Below the pieces are notes generated by a model. The model saw only the letters and a list, made by a program, of their open reading frames with translations. It ran no database searches and was not told where the DNA came from. This document shows, piece by piece, positions 36,281-43,811 of a stretch of 43,811 bases of DNA. Numbering within the stretch: position 1 is the stretch's first letter; every line of letters begins with the position of its first letter. Both the position numbers and the translations under genes were made by a program. The stretch is from positions 1 through 43,811 of IMG/VR virus record IMGVR_UViG_3300027843_000002. The stretch is one strand, 5' to 3'. The stretch comes from a virus.

Positions 36281-39200
36281 CGATCTGGTCATCAACCTTG
36301 ACGTCGACAGCGCCACGTTTAGTGAGCAGGTTGCCCGCATAAAGGGCCAGCTAACCGGGATGGCTGAGGACTCTGAAAAAGTCCAGACGCGAATGCAGCG
36401 CGTTTCCGAGCGGCAGGCGGCTGCGTTTAAAACCGTGGGCGACGCTGGCGCGGCGGCTGCCGCAGATATGAAATCCCGCCAGTCGGCCGCAACGGAAGGG
36501 CTGACCAAAGATTGGCAGAACGTTTCCAGGTCCGTTGATGAAACTCACCGCCGCGTGACCGAGCTTAATCAGCGCATGCGTGAGAATGACGGGCAGGCCG
36601 CAGCGCTTGCCCGTCGACAGGATGAACTGGCGGCATCATTTTTCCGCCAGATTGACGGCGTTCGCCAGCTCAATGGTGAAACACAGTCGCTTGCGAACGT
36701 GCAGGCGCGCTTTCGCGCAGCCAGGGCACAGGGCAATATCACCCAGCAGGATTATCTCGCCCTTATTTCCCGCACCACGGCCCGGCAAAAAGAACTGCAG
36801 ATCGTGGAGGAAAAATCGGCTGCAGCGCGCACGCGATTCCTCGCCCAGCTGAAGCAACAGGTTGCAGAGCAAAAGCTCTCCGGTACCGAGCTGCTGCGCA
36901 TGAAGGCGGCGCAGGTCGGTGCCAGCGATGCGGCTGAGGTCTATATCCGCAAGCTTGAAGCTGCCAAAGTGGCCACGCACGGTCTGGGGCTGCAAAGTGC
37001 TGCTGCCCGGCAGGAGCTGGGGGTACTTATCGGCGAGGTCATGCGCGGTAACTTCGGTGCGCTGCGCGGCTCCGGGATCACGCTGGCGAACCGGGCAGGA
37101 TGGATAGACCAGCTGCTGTCGCTGCGCGGCCTGGGGATCGCTGGCATGGTTGGTGGGATTGCCGCGGCGGTATTCGGGCTGGGTAAGGCCTGGTATGACG
37201 GCAGCAAAGAGTCTGAGGAATTTAACAGGCAGCTGATCCTGACCGGGAACTACGCGGGGAAAACGTCAGGGCAGCTTCAGGCGCTGGCGCGCTCGCTGGC
37301 CGGTAATGGCATCACGCAGCATGCCGCTGCAGGCGTGCTGGCGCAGGTCGTTGGCAGCGGCGCGTTCAGCGGCAATGACGTCAGCATGGTCAGCAATGTT
37401 GCCGCCAGGCTGCAGCAGGCTACCGGGCAGGCCGTCGACGAAACCATAAATCAGTTTAAACGCCTGAAGGATGATCCGGTTAATGCGGTCGCTACGCTTA
37501 ACGATTCCCTTCACTTTCTGACAGCCACCCAGTATGAACAGATAGCTTCTGCTCAGGCGCTGGGGGATTCTCAGAAGGCCGCCGAGCTGGCCATGCGGGC
37601 ATATTCCGACGCGGTCATTCAGCGCGCCGGGGCGGTCGAGGATAATCTGGGATCCCTCGAAAAAGCCTGGAACTGGGTGAAGAATGCCGCCTCCGGTGCG
37701 TGGGATGCGATGCTGGGCGTCGGGCGGAATCCTGACACCGCGATGAAGCGCCAGGACTCTTTTGCTGAATGGCAGGCAGCAGAGAAAGAGTACCGCGCGC
37801 TGTCCAGCAATCTTAAGGTCGACCCGGATTATGCCGGTAACAACGTTCTGCAGAAAGCTGATGCGGAAAGGTTGAGAAACGCGCGCCAGCAGGTGGAGCT
37901 GAAAAAGCAGGCTTACGATCTTGCCGATCAGCAATACGCCCAGGAAGGGCTGGCAGCCGCGCGGGAAAAAATGCGGACGGACCAGCAGGCTCAGGCAATC
38001 CGCAACCAGCAGCAGTTTAACCAACTGGTGGAGTCCGGCGCGACGGCGGCAGAAAAGCGGGCTTCTGCAGAGAAAAAGCTCAGCCAGCTTATTGAGAAAA
38101 ACCGCCAGGATGCGAAAGACGGTGTCGCCACGCTGTGGACTGAAAAGGACATTGCCGCAGCCCGCGCCGGGATTGAAAAGCAGTGGAAGGATCCCAAAAC
38201 GCCGAAAGGCAAAAGCTACTCAACGCCCGCCGGAGACAAGGCCGAGGAAAAGGCGCAGGCCGAACTTCTCACCCTTCAGGCCCAGCTTAAAACGCTCGAG
38301 CAGCATACCAGCGTGAACGACGTCATAAGCAAACAGCGTCAGGATCTCTGGCAGACTGAAAATCAGTTCACCGTTCTGCAGGAGGCCGCGGGGCGTCGTC
38401 AGCTTACGGTACAGGAAAAATCTCTGCTGGCGCACAAGGAAGAAACGCTCGAGTACAAGCGGCAGCTGGCCGACCTGGGCGATAAGGTTGTTCAACAACA
38501 AAAGCTCAACCAGCTTGCGGATCAGGCGGCTAAATTCCATCAGCAGCAGAGTGCGGCGAGGGCCGGTATTCAGGCTCAGTCAGAAGGTGTATCCAGCCGA
38601 CAGGCAGGGAGAGAATCAACCCTCAAGCGTCTCAGCGAAGCGTATTCCTACAATCCGGCAGAGCAGCGAAAGGTTCTTGAAGATCAACGAGCGACCTTTG
38701 CGGAGGAAGATGCGCTGCGCGCAAACTGGCTGGCTGGTGCGAAACAGGGCTGGGCTGAGTATCAGGATTCAGCGACAAACGTTTTCAGCTCTGTTCAGCA
38801 GATTTCGCAGGCTACGTTCAGCGGGCTGGCGGGCCAGCTTACCAGCCTGACGACAACCGGGAAGGCGAGCTTCAGGGACTTCACCAGTTCGATCCTTAAA
38901 ATGATTGTGTCCGTTATCAACCAGCTGCTGGTGGCTTACACCATCCAGAGTGCAATGGGCTGGGTTAGCGGCGGGGCGAAAACCTCCTCTGCAGGTCAGT
39001 CATTCGCGGTCCCGTCATACCGGCCACAGGGTTTTGACGTGGGCGGTTTTACCGGGCACGGCGGCAAGTACGAGCCAGCCGGTATCGTTCACCGCGGGGA
39101 ATTCGTCTTCACCAAAGAATCAACCAGCCGCATCGGCGTGGCTAATCTCTATCGCCTGATGCGCGGGTATGCCTCGGGTGGTCTGGTCGGCGGCGGTAGC

Positions 39201-39401
39201 GCAGCCGGTGCTGGCATGGGCGGGATCAGTGTTTATGCCCCAGTCAGCATCAGCCAGCAGGGGAGTGACGGGAGCATAAATCAGGCGAACGCCACGGGGA
39301 CGGCGAAACAGCTGCAGGCGATTGTTCAGCAGACAATCACCGAGCGACTGAAAAAAGAAATGTCCGCAGGCGGCGTGCTTTATTCGAGGAGGACACGGTG
39401 A
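36264..39401 (+). CDS. H: Tape measure protein gpH
   Basis: A 1045-residue tail-length ruler. It is mostly helical with long coiled coils (residues 20-230 and 480-800), a hydrophobic segment near residue 290-310 ([19 protein letters not shown]) likely inserted into the inner membrane on DNA ejection, and a glycine-rich C-terminal region ([14 protein letters not shown]) found in lambdoid tape measures. Length scales with the tail; it exceeds lambda H (853), so the tail should be somewhat longer. It overlaps T by 17 bases and M by four. Confidence 0.94.
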   Translation: MAQQISDLVINLDVDSATFSEQVARIKGQLTGMAEDSEKVQTRMQRVSERQAAAFKTVGDAGAAAAADMKSRQSAATEGLTKDWQNVSRSVDETHRRVTELNQRMRENDGQAAALARRQDELAASFFRQIDGVRQLNGETQSLANVQARFRAARAQGNITQQDYLALISRTTARQKELQIVEEKSAAARTRFLAQLKQQVAEQKLSGTELLRMKAAQVGASDAAEVYIRKLEAAKVATHGLGLQSAAARQELGVLIGEVMRGNFGALRGSGITLANRAGWIDQLLSLRGLGIAGMVGGIAAAVFGLGKAWYDGSKESEEFNRQLILTGNYAGKTSGQLQALARSLAGNGITQHAAAGVLAQVVGSGAFSGNDVSMVSNVAARLQQATGQAVDETINQFKRLKDDPVNAVATLNDSLHFLTATQYEQIASAQALGDSQKAAELAMRAYSDAVIQRAGAVEDNLGSLEKAWNWVKNAASGAWDAMLGVGRNPDTAMKRQDSFAEWQAAEKEYRALSSNLKVDPDYAGNNVLQKADAERLRNARQQVELKKQAYDLADQQYAQEGLAAAREKMRTDQQAQAIRNQQQFNQLVESGATAAEKRASAEKKLSQLIEKNRQDAKDGVATLWTEKDIAAARAGIEKQWKDPKTPKGKSYSTPAGDKAEEKAQAELLTLQAQLKTLEQHTSVNDVISKQRQDLWQTENQFTVLQEAAGRRQLTVQEKSLLAHKEETLEYKRQLADLGDKVVQQQKLNQLADQAAKFHQQQSAARAGIQAQSEGVSSRQAGRESTLKRLSEAYSYNPAEQRKVLEDQRATFAEEDALRANWLAGAKQGWAEYQDSATNVFSSVQQISQATFSGLAGQLTSLTTTGKASFRDFTSSILKMIVSVINQLLVAYTIQSAMGWVSGGAKTSSAGQSFAVPSYRPQGFDVGGFTGHGGKYEPAGIVHRGEFVFTKESTSRIGVANLYRLMRGYASGGLVGGGSAAGAGMGGISVYAPVSISQQGSDGSINQANATGTAKQLQAIVQQTITERLKKEMSAGGVLYSRRTR

Positions 39402-39736
39402 CGGACACGTTTACCTGGCGCACGCGAAAAACAGCGCAGGGTACTGAAACAGCCCGAACGCTGCAGGCCCAGTTCGGGGATGGCTACAAACAGATAGCGG
39501 GGATGGGGATCAACGACAAACAGGAAACGTGGAACCTGGACTGGACGGGCACCAGACAGGAGGCGGCTGCGCTGCGCGCTTTTCTGATGTCTCACGTTAC
39601 TACATCGTTCTGGTGGACCACGCCATGGGGTGAAAAAAAGCTGTTCAGAATGAAGGCCGATTCGTTCAGCGTTTCTTTCCCTACCGGGAAAAAAGCCACT
39701 GTGGCCTTCACTTTTGAACAGGCGTTCGCGCCCTGA
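39398..39736 (+). CDS. M: Minor tail protein gpM
   Basis: A 112-residue distal tail protein of the gpM family. The start [16 protein letters not shown] and the [14 protein letters not shown] motif, then [13 protein letters not shown], are family marks. GTG at 39398 overlaps the H stop. It is part of the tail-tip complex. Confidence 0.9.
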   Translation: MTDTFTWRTRKTAQGTETARTLQAQFGDGYKQIAGMGINDKQETWNLDWTGTRQEAAALRAFLMSHVTTSFWWTTPWGEKKLFRMKADSFSVSFPTGKKATVAFTFEQAFAP

Positions 39737-39754
39737 TTTTCTCGACAAACACTG

Positions 39755-39780
39755 AAAGCTGCCTCCGGGCGGCTTTTTTT
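39755..39780 (+). terminator. Terminator-like hairpin between M and L
   Basis: AGCTGCC, loop TCCG, GGCGGCT, with one T-G pair and a seven-T run, 11 bases before the L start codon. Confidence 0.75.
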
Positions 39781-39791
39781 ATGGGGGGAGT

Positions 39792-40529
39792 ATGAGTTTT
39801 ACGGCAGACATCCAACAGCTTGAGCCCGGCAGCGTTATTCAGCTGATTGAGATCGACGGCACTGAATTCGGTATGGATCAGGTGCTGCGTTTTCATGCGC
39901 ACAATATTCAGGAAGAGGGGTGGGCAGCCTTCGCCGCAGCAAATCTGCCCGCCATTATCTGGCAGGGAAACCAGTACGATCCCCATCCCTACGAACTGAA
40001 GGGGATGGAGTTATCGAGTACAGGTTCCCAGCCAACGCCCACGCTGTCCGTCGGGAACGTCGGAAACTATGTCACCGCGCTGTGTCTTGAATATGACGAT
40101 ATGGTCAGGGCTAAGGTCAAAATCCATACCACGCTTTCGAAGTATCTCGATGCCGCCAACTGGAAAAACGGTAATCCGGGTGCCAGCCCGGCCGATGAGC
40201 GCGTTCAGCTCTTTTACGTCAATGCTAAAACCGCAGAGACGCGGGTACAGGTTGATTTCGAGCTGTGTTCTCCTTTCGATATTCAGAGCCTGCAGCTGCC
40301 GACACGGCAGATTACGCCTGTCTGCACCTGGTGTATGCGGGGCTGGTACCGAAGCGGGACCGGATGCGATTACAACGGCACGAAATACTTTACCAAAGAC
40401 GGTACGCCGACCGATGACCCGTCGAAAGATGTTTGTGGCGGCCGGCGGCAGGATTGTCAGGAGCGTCACGGCCCGGACGCGCCGCTGCCGTTCGGCGGTT
40501 TTCCGGCTGCAAACCTGCAGGGGAAATAA
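39792..40529 (+). CDS. L: Minor tail protein gpL
   Basis: A 245-residue tail-tip protein of the gpL family. The C-terminal region holds cysteines (CTWCMRGWYRSGTGC, and VCGGRRQDCQ) that in lambda gpL ligate a [4Fe-4S] cluster. GGGGGGAG lies before the ATG. It is followed after two bases by K. Confidence 0.92.
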   Translation: MSFTADIQQLEPGSVIQLIEIDGTEFGMDQVLRFHAHNIQEEGWAAFAAANLPAIIWQGNQYDPHPYELKGMELSSTGSQPTPTLSVGNVGNYVTALCLEYDDMVRAKVKIHTTLSKYLDAANWKNGNPGASPADERVQLFYVNAKTAETRVQVDFELCSPFDIQSLQLPTRQITPVCTWCMRGWYRSGTGCDYNGTKYFTKDGTPTDDPSKDVCGGRRQDCQERHGPDAPLPFGGFPAANLQGK

Positions 40530-40531
40530 AA

Positions 40532-41251
40532 ATGCGTGAAAAATTGCTGGATGCTATCCGTCAGCACGTCGCTGCTGAATACCCCAAAGAAGCCTGCGGC
40601 CTGATTGTTCAGTCAGGCCAGCAGCAAATCTATATTCCCTGCCGCAACATTGCCGATAAACCCGAGGAGACATTCACGCTCTCCCCGGAAGACCAGCTCG
40701 CTGCCCGCGCGCGCGGTGAGATCATCATGCTCATTCATTCCCATCCGGATGTGGTTCGGCTGGTGCCCTCAGAACTGGACCGGATCCAGTGCGACTGGTC
40801 AGGTATTGAGTGGGGGATCATGTCCTGGCCGGACGGGGACTTTTGTACGATCTCCCCGCGTGAAGACCGGGATTATGCCGGGCGGCAGTGGGTGCTGGGT
40901 TACGCGGACTGCTGGTCGTTAATCCGTGAATATTATCTGCGCGAATACGGCATTGTTCTCGGGGACTATTCGGTACCCTACGAATGGTGGGAGAGCGGCA
41001 AGGAGCGGCTCTACGACGACAACTGGGAGCGCGAGGAATTCGTTGAGATTGCCGCCGGTGCAATGCAGCCCGGTGACATCATCATGATGAGTGTGCAGGC
41101 ATCGGTGACTAATCACGCCGCGGTATATGTAGGTGACAACATCATTCTCCATCATCTGTTCGGGCATCTTTCTTCGCGAACGCCTTATGGAAAATATTAT
41201 CGCGACAGAACGGTCCGGGTGGTCAGGCATAAGGACCGAATGCATGGTTAA
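40532..41251 (+). CDS. K: Tail assembly protein gpK (JAMM plus NlpC/P60)
   Basis: A 239-residue two-domain hydrolase. Residues 5-110 are a JAB/MPN domain with Glu20, His69, His71 and Asp83 (HSHP, then PSELD) as metal ligands. Residues 120-235 are an NlpC/P60 peptidase with the Cys of YADCWSL and a His in TNHAAVYVG. It probably cuts peptidoglycan at ejection or processes tail proteins. ATG 40532 is chosen two bases after L; a longer frame back to 40433 lies inside L. Confidence 0.9.
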   Translation: MREKLLDAIRQHVAAEYPKEACGLIVQSGQQQIYIPCRNIADKPEETFTLSPEDQLAARARGEIIMLIHSHPDVVRLVPSELDRIQCDWSGIEWGIMSWPDGDFCTISPREDRDYAGRQWVLGYADCWSLIREYYLREYGIVLGDYSVPYEWWESGKERLYDDNWEREEFVEIAAGAMQPGDIIMMSVQASVTNHAAVYVGDNIILHHLFGHLSSRTPYGKYYRDRTVRVVRHKDRMHG

Positions 41252-41861
41252 GACGCTTATTCTCGAAGGGAAAATGGCTAAAAAATTCGGTAAACGCGTT
41301 CAGTTTGATGTTGCCGATCTGCGCGAAATGCTCAGGGCCATGTGTTCTCAGGTTCCCGGATTCAAAAAATATATGTCGGAAGCTCATATGAAGGGGATCC
41401 GTTTCGCCTTTTTTAACGGTGACAACAATATCGGGCTGGAAGAGTTTGATATGACCCGCGGTGGAAGCGTGTACCGGATCGTGCCCGTTTATGAGGGGGC
41501 CAAAAATTCAGGCGTCCTGCAGATAGTTGTCGGTGCCGTTGCGCTGGTCGCTGCATTCTTTACCGCCGGTGCGAGTATGGCAGCCTGGGGGGCTGCGATG
41601 AGTGCAACAGCCATCAGCGCCACGTCAATTTTGACCGGGGTCGGGGTGTCAATGATGCTGGGTGGCGTTGTCCAGATGCTCACGCCCCAGCCATCCTTCG
41701 GCGCGGGTAAATCCTCCAGCACGGACAATACGCCTAACTACGCCTTCGGGGCGCCGGTCAATACGGTCGCTATGGGGCATCCTGTCCCCCTGGCCTACGG
41801 TCTGATCGAGGCAGGGGGAGCGATAGTCAGCGCCGGTATGTACTCGAGCGATCAGCAGTAG
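41244..41861 (+). CDS. I: Tail assembly protein gpI
   Basis: A 205-residue protein of the gpI family. After an N-terminal ubiquitin-like domain (GKRVQFDVADLREMLRAM) come two hydrophobic segments (GVLQIVVGAVALVAAFFTAG and the GVGVSMMLGGVVQML region) and a Gly/Ser-rich tail, as in lambda I. It is needed for tail-tip assembly. It overlaps K by eight bases; starts farther upstream lie inside K. Confidence 0.88.
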   Translation: MVKTLILEGKMAKKFGKRVQFDVADLREMLRAMCSQVPGFKKYMSEAHMKGIRFAFFNGDNNIGLEEFDMTRGGSVYRIVPVYEGAKNSGVLQIVVGAVALVAAFFTAGASMAAWGAAMSATAISATSILTGVGVSMMLGGVVQMLTPQPSFGAGKSSSTDNTPNYAFGAPVNTVAMGHPVPLAYGLIEAGGAIVSAGMYSSDQQ

Positions 41862-41879
41862 GCCAGCGGCCACTAACTT

Positions 41880-41903
41880 AAAGGTGCTTCGGCATCTTTT
41901 TTT
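41880..41903 (+). terminator. Terminator-like hairpin immediately before J
   Basis: AAAGGTGC, TTCG tetraloop, GCATCTTT with one G-T pair, then a run of T up to 41903. An ATG at 41904 touches the T-run, so the start at 41916, with GGTGA upstream, is more likely for J. Confidence 0.78.
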
Positions 41904-41915
41904 ATGGGTGAAAAA

Positions 41916-43811
41916 ATGCAGCTTCTTAAACAAGAAACCATCCTGCAGGGTGCCAAAGGGGGAGGTGGCAGTTCACATACTCCGGTTGAGCAACCTGACG
42001 ATCTGCTGTCGGTCGCAAAATTAAAAATGCTCATTGCCGTTTCTGAGGGAGAAATACAGGGCGACCTGACCGCTCAGAATATTTTTCTCAACGATACGCC
42101 GCTGGCAAACGACAGCGGGGAATACAACTTCAGCGGCGTGAAATGGGAGTTCCGTAAGGGCACACAGGACCAGACCTATATTGCCGGGATGCCCCAGGTC
42201 GATAACGAGCTGGCGGTGGGCACAACTGTCACCACCACCGCGCCCTGGACACGCCAGTTTACCAACCTTTCCCTGGATGCCATCCGCATCAAGCTCAGCC
42301 TTCCGGTCCAGTATCTCTATAAAGATAATGGCGATATGGTGGGCACGGTTACCGAGTATGCGATCGATTTATCAACGGACGGCGGCGCCTGGAAAACGGT
42401 TGTAAACGGCAAGTTTGACGGAAAGACCACGACGGAATATCAGCGTGACCACCGTATCGATCTGCCAAAATCCACGTCCGGCTGGTCTGTCAGGGTCAGA
42501 CGTATTACGGCTGATGCCAGCGGATCAAATTCGAAACTGGTCAACGCCTTCAAGGTGTTTTCGTATGCGGAAGTCATCGACAGCAAGCTTCGTTATCCTC
42601 TGACCGCGCTACTGTATGTCGAAGTGGACAGCAGCCAGTTCAACGGCAGCGCGCCGAAGGTGACCTGTAAGATAAAGGGCAAGCTGATAAAGGTTCCGGA
42701 TAACTATGATCCGACAACCCGAACCTATTCTGGCTCATGGTCCGGCGGGTTTAAAATGGCCTGGTCCAATAACCCCGCCTGGATATTTTACGATCTGGTT
42801 CTGGATGAAATTTACGGCATGGGCACGCGCGCGGATGCATCCATGGTGGATAAGTGGTCGCTGTACTCAATCGCCCAATATTGCGACGAAATGGTTTCCG
42901 ACGGCGCCGGTGGCACCGAACCGCGTTTCACCTGCAACGTTTTCATTCAGGCCCAGGAGGACGCCTGGCAGGTACTTAACGATCTCGCCGCGGTATTTCG
43001 TGGAATAACGTTCTGGGGCAACGATCAGATTTATGTCCAGGCAGACGTCCCGCAGGACGATGTTGACTGGGTTTATAACGCCTCAAACGTTATCGATGGG
43101 CTGTTTACTTATGCGGGCGGCTCATACAAGAATCGCTACAGCTCCTGCCTGGTGTCCTGGTCCGATCCGCAGAACCATTACAGCGATACCGTTGAGGGGG
43201 TCTACGATTCTGCGCTGGTAGAGCGTTACGACGTCCGGCAGACGTCCCTGACCGCAATCGGCTGCACCTCGCAAAGTGAAGCGCACCGGCGCGGTCGCTG
43301 GGTATTACTCTCCAATGCCAAAGACGGCACTGTATCGTTTGGCGTGGGGCTGGACGGTTATATCCCTTTGCCCGCTGAAATTATCGGTGTCGCCGATCCT
43401 TTCCGCTCCGGCAAGGAGAATGGTGGCCGCATAGTGGCGGTCAACGGCCGCCAGATTACGCTGGATCGAGAAATAGACTACGCGGCGAAAGACCGGCTGG
43501 TGGTTAACCTGCCAGATGGAAAAGCCCAGACGCGGACAATCAGCGCTGTGAGCGCCGATAAAATAACGGTGACGGTGGCTACGGCCTTCAGTCAGGCACC
43601 TGCCGCCGGTGCTGTGTGGGCGATAGACAGTGATAACCTCGCGATACAGTACTTCAGGGTCACTTCAATCGCGGCTAATGACGACAGCACAGGCGGTTTC
43701 ACTATTACGGCCGTTCAGCACGATCCAAACAAATATCGTTACATCGATGACGGTGTTCGGGTCGAGTCGCCCCCGATCACTGTCACGCCGATAAGCGTCC
43801 TGTCTGCTCCG
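41916..43811 (+). CDS. J: Tail-tip host-specificity protein J, N-terminal part
   Basis: The first 599 unique codons of J (the last 33 codons are the duplicated repeat). Recognisable lambda J features are HTP near the start, AISEGEIQG-like IAVSEGEIQG, YGMG in EIYGMGTRADA, and FTCN-type GTEPRFTCNVF. The segment forms the tail hub and first Ig/FN3 domains and runs in frame into base 1. Start at 41916 or 41904. It has no stop in the window because the gene is cut by the linearisation point. Confidence 0.93.
   Translation, partial: MQLLKQETILQGAKGGGGSSHTPVEQPDDLLSVAKLKMLIAVSEGEIQGDLTAQNIFLNDTPLANDSGEYNFSGVKWEFRKGTQDQTYIAGMPQVDNELAVGTTVTTTAPWTRQFTNLSLDAIRIKLSLPVQYLYKDNGDMVGTVTEYAIDLSTDGGAWKTVVNGKFDGKTTTEYQRDHRIDLPKSTSGWSVRVRRITADASGSNSKLVNAFKVFSYAEVIDSKLRYPLTALLYVEVDSSQFNGSAPKVTCKIKGKLIKVPDNYDPTTRTYSGSWSGGFKMAWSNNPAWIFYDLVLDEIYGMGTRADASMVDKWSLYSIAQYCDEMVSDGAGGTEPRFTCNVFIQAQEDAWQVLNDLAAVFRGITFWGNDQIYVQADVPQDDVDWVYNASNVIDGLFTYAGGSYKNRYSSCLVSWSDPQNHYSDTVEGVYDSALVERYDVRQTSLTAIGCTSQSEAHRRGRWVLLSNAKDGTVSFGVGLDGYIPLPAEIIGVADPFRSGKENGGRIVAVNGRQITLDREIDYAAKDRLVVNLPDGKAQTRTISAVSADKITVTVATAFSQAPAAGAVWAIDSDNLAIQYFRVTSIAANDDSTGGFTITAVQHDPNKYRYIDDGVRVESPPITVTPISVLSAP
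43713..43811. repeat. Terminal direct repeat, right copy
   Basis: Exact copy of bases 1-99. Merging the two copies gives a 43,712-bp circle and restores one uninterrupted J reading frame. Confidence 0.95.

Noticed and set aside
37266-38024. Long minus-strand frames opposite H, the capsid and terL (also 31686-32366 and 28027-28665)
   Set aside because: They are antisense shadows of well-supported structural genes caused by codon bias; they lack ribosome binding sites and recognisable domains.

Overview
The window is the circular map of one complete lambda-like temperate phage (siphovirus type), opened inside the tail-tip gene J. Bases 1-99 are repeated exactly at 43713-43811, so the unique genome is 43,712 bp and J runs off the right edge and continues at base 1. 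The host is very probably an enterobacterium (Klebsiella, Enterobacter, Citrobacter or Salmonella group). The evidence is an attP core equal to the 3' part of an enterobacterial tRNA-Pro(GGG) gene, consensus LexA boxes, close relatives of E. coli prophage genes yfdR/yfdQ/yfdP and ymfL, a phage 21 type pinholin, and lambda-type head and tail genes.

Layout, starting from the putative cos site (26711-26722) and reading rightward: terminase small and large subunits, head-tail joining W, portal, a ClpP-protease/major-capsid fusion, cement protein, head-tail connector, then Z, U, V, G/GT (frameshift), H, M, L, K, I and J (J spans the window ends), and a tail fibre with an S74 self-cleaving chaperone. 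After the fibre come an SOS-controlled DinI homologue (minus strand), two small plus-strand genes and the attP core (4601-4646). Next is an XRE regulator/ImmA-type metalloprotease pair with its own LexA box, sitting between attP and the integrase. The leftward operon (7396-13472, minus strand) holds xis, an exonuclease, many small accessory genes and a yfdR/yfdQ/yfdP-like cluster.

The immunity region (13514-14561) has a LexA-like CI repressor, a YdaS-type Cro, and five related 17-bp operators covering a leftward promoter and a divergent PRM/PR pair. The rightward early operon encodes a CII/YmfL-like regulator, an O-like replication protein with iterons inside its gene, an N6-adenine methyltransferase, a C5-cytosine methyltransferase with a sevenfold repeated recognition region, a KilA-C antirepressor, a DUF968 nuclease-like protein and antiterminator Q.

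After Q lies the late leader, which contains most of the unexplained material. It has a candidate late promoter and terminator, and a minus-strand gene with its own promoter whose product carries a RHIM-like amyloid motif and a hydrophobic C-terminus. Three related, multi-branched RNA-like elements flank a third DNA methyltransferase. Then come the lysis genes (pinholin, SAR endolysin, small membrane protein, Rz/Rz1) and a small opposite-strand membrane protein just before cos.

The genes form a coherent lambdoid programme: CI/Cro decide lysogeny, Q drives the single late operon through cos, and SOS acts through CI autocleavage and at least two LexA boxes near attP. No N antiterminator, CIII or helicase/helicase-loader gene was recognised.
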